Below are positions 25,894-35,178 of a DNA stretch of 64,000 nt, one piece after another. The stretch is taken from contig JAUNSJ010000007.1 in the NCBI GenBank assembly GCA_030539295.1, forward strand, positions 1-64,000, in the 5' to 3' direction. The stretch is from Planctomycetia bacterium (GTDB taxonomy: Bacteria; Planctomycetota; Planctomycetia; Pirellulales; Thermoguttaceae). The translations under genes were made by a program, and so were the position numbers. Below the pieces are notes generated by a model, which saw only the letters and a program-made list of their open reading frames with translations, ran no database searches and had not been told where the DNA came from. How positions within the stretch are numbered: the stretch's first letter is position 1; each line of letters starts with the position of its first letter.

Positions 25894-26148
25894 ATGGACT
25901 TCAATTTCTTTGACTGGATACGTCAGGGAGTGCGCCGCAGTGTGCTGCTGGGAGTCTCCGACGCCGTAACGCAAATGGGTATGCCACAAACAGAAGAGGA
26001 TAGTCGTGATAAAATTCTATCCTTTCTGCAAACGGAAGCGCCGAAGAGTAATGCCCGGCGACGCCTGCCTCCGGCCCCGGAAGGCGGACCCCGTAAACTC
26101 GGTCGCACGATCTCCGATCTCAATATTACGGCAGAAAATAACTCCTGA
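25894..26148 (+). CDS. small hypothetical protein (84 residues)
   Basis: I do not recognise a named family. The gene has a convincing ribosome site (AAAGGAATCAACT before ATG). The sequence starts MDFNFFDWIRQGVRRSVLLG, continues VSDAVTQMGMPQTEEDSRDK, then has a basic Pro-rich part (RRRLPPAPEGGPRKLGRTIS) and ends with a short polar tail. The first 25 residues could form an amphipathic helix associating with the membrane. It precedes glyA by about 256 nt on the same strand. The GC content is like that of glyA and unlike the AT-rich island to its left. Confidence 0.65.
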   Translation: MDFNFFDWIRQGVRRSVLLGVSDAVTQMGMPQTEEDSRDKILSFLQTEAPKSNARRRLPPAPEGGPRKLGRTISDLNITAENNS

Positions 26149-26404
26149 CCCTCTCCAAAGTTTTTACGCTTCTGGTACAATAGACGATGTTGTGCTGTTT
26201 TTACAGACTCAAGGTCGGATAGTCGGACGCGTACGCGCGGCCGTGCCCCCAGCGGACGCGGCCGGCCAGGCCCTACTTCCCCGTTGTCTCTGTGCCTTCG
26301 TTTTATCAGTGCGTATCAAATCAGGTCCTTTACGGCTCATGCGAGGCCGCGCCGCACCTTGTTTGATATTGCCCCTATTGTTCCCTGGAGAATGAGATTT
26401 AAAA

Positions 26405-27706
26405 ATGACTGAGCGCTATCCCCATCTCAAAGTTGAAGATCCCGAAATTTATGACCTGATTCAGAAACAGGCTGAATTCGAGTCCACTACCCTGAAAATG
26501 ATCGCTTCCGAAAGTTTCGCCTCGCTACGCGTTATGGAAGCTTGTGGCTCCATCTTTACCAACAAGTACGCCGAAGGCTATCCGGGCGCCCGTTACTACG
26601 AGGGAAATGAGTTCGCCGACGGCATCGAGAATCTTGCTCGCGACCGGGCCAAAGAGCTCTTCGGCGCCGAACATGCCAACGTTCAGCCCTACTCCGGCTC
26701 CCCCGCCAACCAGGCCGTCTACCGCGCCCTGCTCAAGCCAGGCGATAAGATTATGGGCATGCCTGTCTCCGAAGGCGGACATCTCACCCACGGCTGGAAA
26801 GTCAGCTTCTCCGGTCAGGATTACGTTCAGGTCCCCTACGGACCCGACCCGGAAACCGGCCACATCGACATGAACAAGGTCCGGGAAATTGCCCTGGCCG
26901 AGCGTCCCAAAATGATCTGGGCAGGCACAAGTGCCTATCCGCATCTGCTCGACTACTCCGCGTTCGCCGATATTGCCCGGGAAATCGACGCCTATCTCGT
27001 TGCCGATATTGCCCATATTAACGCCCTTATTATCGCCGGCGTTCATCCGGACCCCGTCCCCTACTGCGATATCGTCAGCAGCACAGCGCACAAAATGCTT
27101 CGCGGCCCTCGCGCCGGGTTCCTCCTGTCGAAAATCGACGACCGATACCAGCAGAAATATCACGCGACGAGCAAGTTCAATCTGGCCCAGCGCGTTGACC
27201 GTGCCGTTTTTCCCGGCCTCCAAGGCGGCCCGCACCTCCACATTATCGCCGGTATGGCCGCCGCATTTAAGTTCGCCTTGAGCGACGAATTCAAAGATTA
27301 CGGGCAACAGATCGTTAAAAACGCCAAGGCCCTGGCCGCCGCTCTCATGGCTCGCGGATACGACCTGGCCGGCGGCGGGACCGATACCCACCTGCTCATT
27401 CTCGACTTCCGCAAAAAGGATTTTACCGGCAAAGACGCCTCGAAAGCCTTGGCAAAATGCGGCATAATTGGAAACTTCAACATGGTGCCCGGCGACCATC
27501 GTTCGCCGTTCGTTACCAGTGGCGTTCGACTTGGAACCCCCTCTCTTACCAGTATGGGCATGAAAGAGGCCGATATGGAGAAAGTCGCCGCCTGGATCGA
27601 TCGCGTTTGCCAGAATATCGATAAAATCGACGACGTCGCCCCGGCCATTCGTCAGGAAATCGCCGACTTCTGCAAGAGCTTTAAGATCCCCGGCATATCG
27701 GAGTAA
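26405..27706 (+). CDS. glyA: serine hydroxymethyltransferase
   Basis: The 433-residue product has the whole PLP-dependent SHMT layout. The N-terminus reads MTERYPHLKVEDPEIYDLIQ, then FTNKYAEGYPGARYYEGNEF, NVQPYSGSPANQAVYRALL, and the Schiff-base block SSTAHKMLRGPRAG with Lys230. SHMT converts serine and tetrahydrofolate to glycine and methylene-tetrahydrofolate in the cytoplasm. Compared with the textbook enzyme it has RYYEGNEFAD where RYYGGCEYVD is usual, and SSTAHKML for TTTTHKTL; the essential Lys and surrounding basic residues are kept. The leader of about 250 nt is GC-rich and contains no riboswitch I recognise. A GC-rich terminator follows at 27746-27771. Confidence 0.95.
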   Translation: MTERYPHLKVEDPEIYDLIQKQAEFESTTLKMIASESFASLRVMEACGSIFTNKYAEGYPGARYYEGNEFADGIENLARDRAKELFGAEHANVQPYSGSPANQAVYRALLKPGDKIMGMPVSEGGHLTHGWKVSFSGQDYVQVPYGPDPETGHIDMNKVREIALAERPKMIWAGTSAYPHLLDYSAFADIAREIDAYLVADIAHINALIIAGVHPDPVPYCDIVSSTAHKMLRGPRAGFLLSKIDDRYQQKYHATSKFNLAQRVDRAVFPGLQGGPHLHIIAGMAAAFKFALSDEFKDYGQQIVKNAKALAAALMARGYDLAGGGTDTHLLILDFRKKDFTGKDASKALAKCGIIGNFNMVPGDHRSPFVTSGVRLGTPSLTSMGMKEADMEKVAAWIDRVCQNIDKIDDVAPAIRQEIADFCKSFKIPGISE

Positions 27707-27745
27707 GCCCGCAGCGGCACACGGCTCTGTGCTCAGAGTTCTTTC

Positions 27746-27771
27746 CGGGGCGGGGTAGCACCCCCGTCCCG
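27746..27771 (+). terminator. intrinsic terminator after glyA
   Basis: Arms CGGGGCGGGG (27746-27755) and CCCCGTCCCG (27762-27771) pair over ten positions with one G-T wobble, followed by TTTAT. Confidence 0.6.
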
Positions 27772-27802
27772 TTTATCCTCACGTATCCTAACCGGCTTCT
27801 AT

Positions 27803-28609
27803 CTATGCGAACTTACCCATGAACCAGTCGGTGAATCGCGGGAAGAATCGCGCTAAAAAGTAGAGAATCCGCGACGGAAAGTGCGGTATGATTCGGTGCT
27901 TGCCTCGCTTAATGGCCGCGAGCATTTGCCGCGCAACGTCTTCCGGAGTCGCGGCCTTATGCGCGGGAAAATGCGGCTGCGACCTGTTCTCCAGGAGTAC
28001 ATCAAAGAACTCCGTTCGCGTCGTACCGGGACAAACGCACAGCACATCAATCCCCTCGCGTGAAAGTTCGGCACGCAGCGCGTCGGAAAACGCTATGATT
28101 CCCGCCTTCGCCGCGCCGTAGATCCCGTAGTGCGGCGTCCCACGCAGACCAACAATGGAGCCAAGCGTAACAATCATGGGCCGACGATTGCCGCTCCGCT
28201 CCGAGAGTGACTCGCGAAGTACGGGAATCGCACGCTGTGTCAACCGAATCACCGACAGGAGATTCAGGTCGATCAGTTCTCCGGCCACCTCGGGCGACGT
28301 CTCTTCGATCCGCTCCGTCGCGCCGGCACCCGCGTTATTCACCAACAGGTCCAAGCCGCCGAACTCACGCACGGCCGTCTCCAGCAGCTCACCGCCAAAC
28401 TCGTCGTCGGTTATGTCGCCTGGCAGGTACGCAACGTCCACGCCGTATTCATTATGCAACTCTTCGGCCAGGGCCGCTAAACGATCAGCCCTGCGCGCTG
28501 TCAGGAGGAGACAGGCCCCCTCCTTCGCCAGTTCACGGGCCAGAGCCCGACCTATTCCGGACGACGCCCCTGTCAGAAGCGCCCGCATTCCTTTTACTTT
28601 TCTTTTCAT
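27803..28609 (-). CDS. short-chain dehydrogenase/reductase
   Basis: The 268-residue product has the nucleotide-binding motif LLTGASSGIGRALAREL near the N-terminus, then DLLVNNAGAG, the catalytic Ser in VTLGSIVGLRG and the YxxxK motif GIYGAAKAGI. This is a classical SDR using NAD(P)H. A C-terminal amphipathic and aromatic stretch (ILYFLARFFPRFTDWFMGKF) suggests membrane association, as in SDRs annotated for lipid or ketone reduction. The substrate is unknown. Its ATG overlaps the stop of the upstream gene (ATGA), so it is the last gene of the phoH-pgpH-ybeY transcript. Confidence 0.88.
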   Translation of the reverse strand: MKRKVKGMRALLTGASSGIGRALARELAKEGACLLLTARRADRLAALAEELHNEYGVDVAYLPGDITDDEFGGELLETAVREFGGLDLLVNNAGAGATERIEETSPEVAGELIDLNLLSVIRLTQRAIPVLRESLSERSGNRRPMIVTLGSIVGLRGTPHYGIYGAAKAGIIAFSDALRAELSREGIDVLCVCPGTTRTEFFDVLLENRSQPHFPAHKAATPEDVARQMLAAIKRGKHRIIPHFPSRILYFLARFFPRFTDWFMGKFA

Positions 28610-29448
28610 GGATGGTCACCTTCGGATCGGAAAGTGCTTTGTAGCAGGTCAATAATCTGAAGTTGGACCTCGCTTAATTCCGCGAGACCCTTCTCAATAA
28701 CAGGCAGGTCGGCACCAGGTGCCGCTTTCATGGACTCGTAAAGAGCAACACGTGTATTAAGACGTTTTTGTACGGCCAGTATCTTCTCCAAGCGGTCAAC
28801 AGGATTCGTTTCTTTGCGATCAGACTCCTTAGGACCAGAATCTTCTCCGGTCTCCTTCTGCTGTGAATCCTCCTCCATTCCCTCCTCGGACGAAGAATTC
28901 ACGTCGTCTGTACTGGAATCGGGATTTTCTCCCTCGTTCTTGAGTCCGTTTTCCCCCAACGACTGGTTTTCGTCAAGAAGTCTTGCCAAAAGTGCCTGAT
29001 CCTCCGCAACGGATCGCTGAAATGTGGCCAACAGGTCAGCAAGCTCAAGCAAATCGCGTTCCAAACCGAGCAAAAGATCCAGCGATTCCTGACGCCTATT
29101 CCCCTCATACGCGGCTCGAAGTTGCGACAGACGCTCACGAATACGCATCTTTTGAGATCGAACCATGATTTCACGAACCAGGGCCTGGTCCGGCACGGGA
29201 ATGGCCTTTTCCTGAAGAAGAATGAGAAATCCCCGCGTTAAATCATTATATCGCTGTTGGAGCATGGCAATGTCAGGCGACCCGGATTCCTTTTGACCCG
29301 CTGGAGAATCGGACAACGATAAGACCTCGGATGACGCAACCGGCGGCTGGGCTTCCTGGCAAGTCCCGAACGACGCAATGCCGAACGACGCCAACACCGC
29401 GATCAGGCCGAAAATCACTTGCGCAAGTTGCACGGGGAGAGTTCTCAT
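28606..29448 (-). CDS. secreted acidic coiled-coil protein, unknown
   Basis: No family recognised. The 280-residue product has a signal peptide (VIFGLIAVLASFGIASFGTC) and then two helical blocks. The first is about residues 60-165, with ERLSQLRAAYEGNRRQESLD and QRSVAEDQALLARLLDENQ. The second is the last 60 residues (LEKILAVQKRLNTRVALYES). Between them is a Glu/Ser/Asp-rich segment (SSSEEGMEEDSQQKETGEDS) that is probably disordered. It starts 4 nt after ybeY and its stop overlaps the SDR start. An exported structural or binding role is likely; nothing catalytic is seen. Confidence 0.65.
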   Translation of the reverse strand: MRTLPVQLAQVIFGLIAVLASFGIASFGTCQEAQPPVASSEVLSLSDSPAGQKESGSPDIAMLQQRYNDLTRGFLILLQEKAIPVPDQALVREIMVRSQKMRIRERLSQLRAAYEGNRRQESLDLLLGLERDLLELADLLATFQRSVAEDQALLARLLDENQSLGENGLKNEGENPDSSTDDVNSSSEEGMEEDSQQKETGEDSGPKESDRKETNPVDRLEKILAVQKRLNTRVALYESMKAAPGADLPVIEKGLAELSEVQLQIIDLLQSTFRSEGDHP

Positions 29449-29452
29449 TGTC

Positions 29453-29929
29453 TTACCTGTTACCGGCCGCCGGCGCTCGGGGATGACGCGCGAAAGTCAT
29501 GTACTCCTCCTCCTTCTTACGCATAAGCGGGGCCTCGGCTTCGCTGTGGTCGTCGTAGCCCAGAAGATGAAGGGTTCCGTGTATTATGTAGAGGAGAAGT
29601 TCCCAGTCCGGCTCCTGGCCAAATTCCTTGCATCGCTTAACCGCTGTATCTGAACTGACCAATATATTGCCTTCAAGATAGTGCCGTTGCGGGTCAGCCT
29701 CCATTTCAAAACTCAAGACATCAGTCGCGTAATCGTGGCCCAGATATTCCACGTTCAAGCGGTGTATGGCCGCGTCGGTCATAATGACAATTTCCAGGTA
29801 GCCGGCCTCTATTCCGGCGTCGGCCAGCATTTTACGCAGGACGGTTCGAATACGACGCGGGTGTACCGCCAGACGCTTCTGCCGATTCACAATTTCAATC
29901 TTGATCTTCCTGTTCATTGCACTTGTCAT
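29453..29929 (-). CDS. ybeY: endoribonuclease YbeY (16S rRNA maturation)
   Basis: The 158-residue product has the zinc-binding signature HGTLHLLGYDDHSEAEA, preceded by YATDVLSFEMEADP; both are diagnostic. YbeY is a single-strand RNase needed for 16S rRNA 3' end processing and 70S quality control. ATG 29917 (four codons in) is an alternative start; neither has a strong ribosome site. Compared with the textbook HGxLHLxGYDH there is one extra Asp before the last His (GYDDH), which is common in the family. It lies behind phoH and pgpH, a conserved bacterial cluster. Confidence 0.93.
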   Translation of the reverse strand: MTSAMNRKIKIEIVNRQKRLAVHPRRIRTVLRKMLADAGIEAGYLEIVIMTDAAIHRLNVEYLGHDYATDVLSFEMEADPQRHYLEGNILVSSDTAVKRCKEFGQEPDWELLLYIIHGTLHLLGYDDHSEAEAPLMRKKEEEYMTFARHPRAPAAGNR

Positions 29930-30010
29930 AATACTTGTTTACTCTTTTCTTAAGCTTCTTTTACAGGCACCCGCACCACGCGGCGGAATTCTTTGTTGGC
30001 ACGACCCAGG

Positions 30011-32425
30011 TCAGGAGATTTTGGCCGCCAAGGTCGTTCCCGAAAGAGAGCCGGCCGACGACGCGCCCGACGCCGACGCGGTACTGCCCCCACCATTACC
30101 GCCGTTACCGCCATTGTCTCCATTGCTGTTCTTATTCTCTTTTTCAGGATATTTTATCCGGCTGTGACGGCTTGCCAAAATACTTGTAATTATACTGTTC
30201 TCCACAACTCGTATCTCACCAAGCGTCAAACCGGCTTCGTCAAACTGACCATCTTCCATTCGCTTGGCCGAAATATCACGGACCAGATTCTCAATTCGGC
30301 CCGGAGAAACTTCACCCAGCGAACGACAGGCACTCTCAACGGCATCGGCAAGCATGAGAATACCCGCCTCCTTCGAACGCGGACGCGGACCGGGATAGCG
30401 AAAAGGTCCGTCTTCCAGACTGGTCGTTCCTCCACGCTCCTTGTTCAACCCGTTTGCCTTCTCGTAAAAATAGCTCACCAGCATGGTCCCGTGATGCTGT
30501 TCTATCAGGTCAATAACCTCTTGCGGCAAATGATACTGCCGCGCCAGGTCAACCCCATCTTTAACGTGTGAAACAATGACCAGCGTACTGACCCGCGGCT
30601 CCAGGGAATCGTGAATATTAACGGACCCTCGCTCCTGATTCTCCGTGAAATAGAGCGGATTGATCATCTTACCAATATCGTGAAAATAGGCACCCACACG
30701 CACCAGAGCGGCTCGCGCTCCTATCGACTCGGCCGCCGCCTCGGCTATGGACGCTACCTGAATCGAATGATTATACGTCGCCGGTGCACGACGCGCCAAC
30801 TCAATTAACAGCGGATGCGACGGATTCCCTATCTCCACCAGACGCATGGGCGTCATAACGCCAAAGAGTCGTTCGGCAAAAGGAAGTAGTCCCGCAAAAA
30901 GAATCCCTGCCAGAAACGTCCACGCCGTTCTCAAGCCAGCCTCAAGAAAGAGAGGTTCGCCCAGCGGCTGATTCATCAATAAGCCAATCGACGTCGAGAG
31001 CAGAAATGCCGTTATCGCGCCACTCAACGTAACAAAGATTATCTTGCTCCGCGTTCTTATATCACGCGATAGTACAATGACAACGGAAACCGTTCCCACA
31101 ATAATCAGAAAGACCCCCAGGTCGAAATAGCCCGAAACTGCCAAAATAAATGCCGCGATAAACGACGTGAATATCGCTTCTTCCCAAGAGAAAATTAACG
31201 TCGCAATCTGGGCAAAAATAAGCAAGGGAATCAGCTCCGGATTCGCTCCCTGATTCTCCAGTAGAACCTGAAGAAGACGACCCACCAAAATCGTCAGGAC
31301 AATCAGACCGTAGAGTACGACCATATCGCCCAGCGACCGCTTACTCCCGACCAGCGACCGCGCCACACCCGCAGGCGACGCATTGCGACTCATGATGAAT
31401 ATGTACGAAAGGAACAAAAGAAAGAAGATCAAAACCCCAACACCAAAACCGCGAACCATCTTAATGTCCATGGTCCGCCCGGCAATCATGCTCTTGTATT
31501 CCTCTTTGAGAAGATGAAATGTAATCGGGTCAAGAACGGTTCCCGACTTCGCTATCGGCTGCCCCACTTCGTATTTCGTGTAGACCGTATCCACTTTCGC
31601 CGCCGCTACCTCTTGCGCATTCTCCGACGCCTCCTGATTCTCCGACAACGTCTCCGGAATCGCCGGCCTTATCCACTGAAACAACAATTCAGATATGTCC
31701 CAACTGTAGTTCTGATTCAATCGGTCTTTAATAAGATACGCATTACCAATAAGGACGTCCAGGACCGGCACTTCACGTCCGGATTCCGGCAGCGTTCCCA
31801 CGTCGCAGACCAGTATTCGCTCCTGATTCCCCTCTCGACTGCCGTGCAATTGAATTAAAATACCATTCTTCTCATAAGAACGAAATGCATTGTCGATCAC
31901 CTGCTTGAATCCGGCCAGTTCAACATCGGTCTCAAACGTCTTCTGAAACTTTTCAAAAGCAATGGCCGCCGTTTCGTCCGGCGTGTTCGGGGGTAGAAAG
32001 AGCCGCCACTTCTCAAGCGTTTCCGGCTTCATACTCTGAAAATTCTCCGCGACCAGGAGCGTTTGGACCGTGTTAACCAGACCGGCCTTGAACTGGGCAA
32101 GTTTCGCACCGTCGTTCACATAAACATGCAACGCGTCCATTCTCGCATTTTGACGCGCCTCTTCCGTCTTCTCGTTGCTCGGAACGGAAAAGGGAGTACG
32201 ACAGCAGATGTTCCGCTCAACCTTACTCTCCTGCCGAAAAGCAAAGGGCGGATTCCATGCCTGGGTCGCCAAACAGAGGACCAGGGTCGACAGTATCAGT
32301 ACACCGATCTTCAAAACCCCATGGTCACCTATGTACAGATGCCCCATCCGGTCCAGAAAGCCTACATAGTTTATGCGCGACGCTACACGCTGGGCTCTCG
32401 TTCGGTGCTGTTGCGTGGTTGACAT
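30011..32425 (-). CDS. 7TM-HD protein, PgpH-like cyclic-di-AMP phosphodiesterase family
   Basis: The 804-residue product has one N-terminal helix (VLILSTLVLCLATQAWNP), an extracytoplasmic 7TMR-HDED domain (about 75-330), seven membrane helices (about 345-540, for example VLIFFLLFLSYIFIMS), and a cytoplasmic HD domain. The HD residues are in PATYNHSIQVASIAEAAAES and VGAYFHDIGKMINPLYF. This is the PgpH architecture, known to degrade cyclic-di-AMP in Firmicutes. The tail is a Gly/Asn/Ser-rich run (NGDNGGNGGNGGG) not needed for the fold. It overlaps the phoH 3' end by 43 nt and is followed by ybeY. Confidence 0.9.
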   Translation of the reverse strand: MSTTQQHRTRAQRVASRINYVGFLDRMGHLYIGDHGVLKIGVLILSTLVLCLATQAWNPPFAFRQESKVERNICCRTPFSVPSNEKTEEARQNARMDALHVYVNDGAKLAQFKAGLVNTVQTLLVAENFQSMKPETLEKWRLFLPPNTPDETAAIAFEKFQKTFETDVELAGFKQVIDNAFRSYEKNGILIQLHGSREGNQERILVCDVGTLPESGREVPVLDVLIGNAYLIKDRLNQNYSWDISELLFQWIRPAIPETLSENQEASENAQEVAAAKVDTVYTKYEVGQPIAKSGTVLDPITFHLLKEEYKSMIAGRTMDIKMVRGFGVGVLIFFLLFLSYIFIMSRNASPAGVARSLVGSKRSLGDMVVLYGLIVLTILVGRLLQVLLENQGANPELIPLLIFAQIATLIFSWEEAIFTSFIAAFILAVSGYFDLGVFLIIVGTVSVVIVLSRDIRTRSKIIFVTLSGAITAFLLSTSIGLLMNQPLGEPLFLEAGLRTAWTFLAGILFAGLLPFAERLFGVMTPMRLVEIGNPSHPLLIELARRAPATYNHSIQVASIAEAAAESIGARAALVRVGAYFHDIGKMINPLYFTENQERGSVNIHDSLEPRVSTLVIVSHVKDGVDLARQYHLPQEVIDLIEQHHGTMLVSYFYEKANGLNKERGGTTSLEDGPFRYPGPRPRSKEAGILMLADAVESACRSLGEVSPGRIENLVRDISAKRMEDGQFDEAGLTLGEIRVVENSIITSILASRHSRIKYPEKENKNSNGDNGGNGGNGGGSTASASGASSAGSLSGTTLAAKIS

Positions 32426-33372
32426 AAAATCGATTCCGTGTGGTTTTCGTAAGCACCAACAATCTTCTGTACAAGAAGATGTCGGACAACATCGCTCTGG
32501 TCGAGAATAATCTGACCTATCTCGTCTATCTCGCCCAGGCGATCCATCGCATCGACAAGACCGCTCTTCTTATGCGTCGGAAGATCAATTTGCGTCGAAT
32601 CGCCGCAGACGACAATTCGTGAACCCTCTCCCATTCTTGTCAAAAACATTTTCATCTGCAGCGCCGTCGTATTCTGCGCCTCGTCCAGAATGATACACGC
32701 GTTGTTCAGGGTACGCCCCCGCAAATAGGCCAGGGCAACGACTTCTATGCGGTCGTCGGACATATACCGGGACAGCATTTCCGCCTCCATCATATCCTCT
32801 AACGAGTCAAAGAGGGGACGTAAATACGGATTAATCTTCTCTTGTAAATCGCCTGGCAAAAACCCCAGACTTTCGCCCGCTTCCACCGCAGGTCGCGCCA
32901 GAACTATCTTGCGTATCTCGCCCGACTTCAACGCCTCGACCGCCCGGGCAACCGCCAAATACGTCTTGCCCGTCCCCGCCGGGCCCGCACACAGGACGAT
33001 CTCATTCCGCCGCAGCATGTCTACATAACGCGCCTGACCCGCCGTTCGCGGACGAATTCGCTTACCTCCATAGACCTCTAACGGACGCGAATGCGTGACA
33101 TCCTCGCCCAGCTGTACCTCCGAAATCGCGCGCGCTATATCGTCCCGACTCAAAACTCCCTTCTCACGATCGGCCATACGCTGTAACTGCTCCAGCAACG
33201 TGGCTCCTTTGCGAACGGACTCCCGGTCTCCCGATCTTATGATCAACTTCTCGCCGTCCACCGTGACCCGTATGCCCAACGCCTTTCGTATTGAACGAAG
33301 ATGCTCGTCACTGGCTCCAAAGACATTATGCAGACCGCGAGAGTCTAATACCGATACTATCATTTCTTCCAT
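32383..33372 (-). CDS. phoH: PhoH-family ATPase
   Basis: The 329-residue product has a KH-like N-terminal region (about 1-90), then the P-loop ATPase core: IVLCAGPAGTGKTYLAVARA (Walker A), VLARPAVEAGESLGFLPGDL and ACIILDEAQNTTALQMKMFL (Walker B), VVCGDSTQIDLP. This matches the PhoH/YbeZ type associated with YbeY in rRNA and RNA metabolism. The predicted role is a cytoplasmic ATPase or RNA helicase partner of YbeY. It heads the phoH-pgpH-ybeY cluster. Confidence 0.92.
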   Translation of the reverse strand: MEEMIVSVLDSRGLHNVFGASDEHLRSIRKALGIRVTVDGEKLIIRSGDRESVRKGATLLEQLQRMADREKGVLSRDDIARAISEVQLGEDVTHSRPLEVYGGKRIRPRTAGQARYVDMLRRNEIVLCAGPAGTGKTYLAVARAVEALKSGEIRKIVLARPAVEAGESLGFLPGDLQEKINPYLRPLFDSLEDMMEAEMLSRYMSDDRIEVVALAYLRGRTLNNACIILDEAQNTTALQMKMFLTRMGEGSRIVVCGDSTQIDLPTHKKSGLVDAMDRLGEIDEIGQIILDQSDVVRHLLVQKIVGAYENHTESILCQPRNSTEREPSV

Positions 33373-33666
33373 GGCTCTATTTTAGCTTCTTTTTTAAAAA
33401 AAGCTATATCCCTCAAAAATTTCCGCCAAAATCAAAAAAAGACCCGTCTCCGCCGGGAATCGCGCGGTCCCGCCTCCGCTCTCCATCCTCCAAAAAAGCA
33501 AAAAAAGCCTTAAAAAACAGTACTTCCACGCGGTCCCGCTCCCAGAACACAAGTCTGGAGCGGCCGCGAATGAATGTATTTGTGTTACATAATAATTAAA
33601 AAGTTTTTATTCAAATAACCGTGTCTGTTTCTTTACACATCACAATAATGTATTTTCTTTGATTTT
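33373..33666. other. gap between phoH and the Mur-like gene
   Basis: The gap is about 290 nt. The right half is AT-rich (33585-33666). I see no gene, no clear terminator for the Mur-like gene and no confident promoter for phoH. Confidence 0.4.
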
Positions 33667-35178
33667 CTAAAACCAGAACGGTTCCATGCACGGCTGGTTC
33701 TCATACAGCCAGGCTCGCACATATTGCCGGTCAGAAACGGAGGCTCCGTTCGAATCGGACAGGCCGGGCGAATCCGAACCGATAATCAGAACGCTGTCGT
33801 CGGGCCGCGCCTCGGAGAGCACCCAGTTCATGGCGTCTTTGCGTCTGGCAATGAATTGAAACTCGCGGCTGGAACTGCCCAAACTCTTGCGAATCGCCGC
33901 ATACTCCTTATCAGTCGCCTCCGGCTGAAGGTTGGCGGTTGTCAGGACAATGGCGTCCGCATATTCGTCGGCAACCCGCGCAAAAGAAATCCCCTTACTG
34001 CTGTCTTCCGCAGAATGGGTCTCTAAAAGGCAGAACAGGCGTCCGGTCGTAACCGCCTTGACCGCCTCCAGAGAGGCTTCCAGAGAGTCCGGCGTGGCCG
34101 CGTTATCGACGAAAACGTTGTACGGCTGACCACAATCCAGCTGCTCCAGCCGCCCCGGTACATGCTCCACACGCTCGATACCCGGCACAATCGTCTTAAG
34201 GTCGATTCCCAAACTCATCCCAAGCGCGGCCGCAAGAAGACAGTTATAAAGATGTTCCTTGCCAATCATGCGTGTATGGACCGGAACAGCGTCTATACCA
34301 GCAACGATATAAAACGTTTGCCCGCCGTCGTTTTGCTCGATGAGCATGCCACTGACCAGGCTGTCTGTCGGGTGCATACCCACCGTTATCGTCGGACAGG
34401 AAATCAAATGCAAAATGGCGTCGGTTACCCGGTCGTCTGTATTGCACACCACAAGCGTCTTTTCACTCGTATAGTCGAAAATTCGGAGTTTTGCCCGACG
34501 ATAGGCATCCACCGTGTGGTGATAATCCAGATGGTCGCGCCGAATATTGGTCAGACAGACGGCGTCGAACTTCAGGCCAGCCAGTCGATTCTGGTCCAGC
34601 GCAACGCTCGAAACTTCCACAATAGCGTAATCGCAACCGTTATCGACCATACGGGCAAGGGCCTTGGCCAGTGATTCCGGCGTCGTCGCCTGTTCCGTTT
34701 CCGGACAGAGCATTCGCCCGTCGTAAGTCCCGAGTGAGCCGAGCAAACCCACGTGACTGCCCGACTCGGCAAGCATACCGGCAATCGTATACGAAAGCGA
34801 AGTTTTACCGGCTGTTCCCGTAACGGCAATCATTTTCATTTTCTTCGACGGATAGTCCAGAAGTGCCTCGCAGACGCGGCCCCATGTGTCCCGCGGATCG
34901 CTTACTTCAAAGAGCCGGGCATCGGCGGCTATCTCTTCCGTCGTCAGCACGCCCCGGGTCAGGACGGCCGCAACTGCGCCGTTCACCATGGCCACAGCCA
35001 CCTCTTCCCGGGCACGAGCCGCATCCTCATTAAGGCAGACGAACAAGCCGGCCTCAAAATCTTCCGTGGCAACAGGAGAACAGGATCGTACCACAACCTC
35101 CTCTTTCCCCTTATAGTCTTCCGGTGAAATCACCGACGAAAGTATCAGCGGATGTTTGCCTTCCATTTGAACGAGCAT
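33667..35178 (-). CDS. divergent MurE-like Mur ligase with altered active-site motifs
   Basis: The 503-residue product has three Mur domains: N-terminal (1-105), ATP-binding centre (about 110-335) and C-terminal (about 340-503). It is MurE-like in TTPESLAKALARMVDNGCDY, RRDHLDYHHTVDAYRRAK (carbamylated Lys position kept) and VPGRLEQL. Several diagnostic residues differ. The P-loop is GTAGKTS (121-127) where Asn usually follows GT, EVSSVAL replaces EVSSHAL, and the meso-diaminopimelate DNPR motif is missing (TTANLQPE in its place). Canonical MurE adds the third amino acid to UDP-MurNAc-dipeptide. This may be a paralogue with a different substrate, or inactive. The start has GAGGGG nine bases upstream. 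Confidence 0.8.
   Translation of the reverse strand: MLVQMEGKHPLILSSVISPEDYKGKEEVVVRSCSPVATEDFEAGLFVCLNEDAARAREEVAVAMVNGAVAAVLTRGVLTTEEIAADARLFEVSDPRDTWGRVCEALLDYPSKKMKMIAVTGTAGKTSLSYTIAGMLAESGSHVGLLGSLGTYDGRMLCPETEQATTPESLAKALARMVDNGCDYAIVEVSSVALDQNRLAGLKFDAVCLTNIRRDHLDYHHTVDAYRRAKLRIFDYTSEKTLVVCNTDDRVTDAILHLISCPTITVGMHPTDSLVSGMLIEQNDGGQTFYIVAGIDAVPVHTRMIGKEHLYNCLLAAALGMSLGIDLKTIVPGIERVEHVPGRLEQLDCGQPYNVFVDNAATPDSLEASLEAVKAVTTGRLFCLLETHSAEDSSKGISFARVADEYADAIVLTTANLQPEATDKEYAAIRKSLGSSSREFQFIARRKDAMNWVLSEARPDDSVLIIGSDSPGLSDSNGASVSDRQYVRAWLYENQPCMEPFWF

Noticed and set aside
26149-26404. Riboswitch upstream of glyA
   Set aside because: The leader is GC-rich but I cannot match it to glycine, THF or SAM/SAH riboswitch cores.
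26525-27499. 324-codon minus-strand open frame opposite glyA
   Set aside because: glyA on the plus strand has every SHMT motif; the antisense reading is an artefact of high-GC codon usage.
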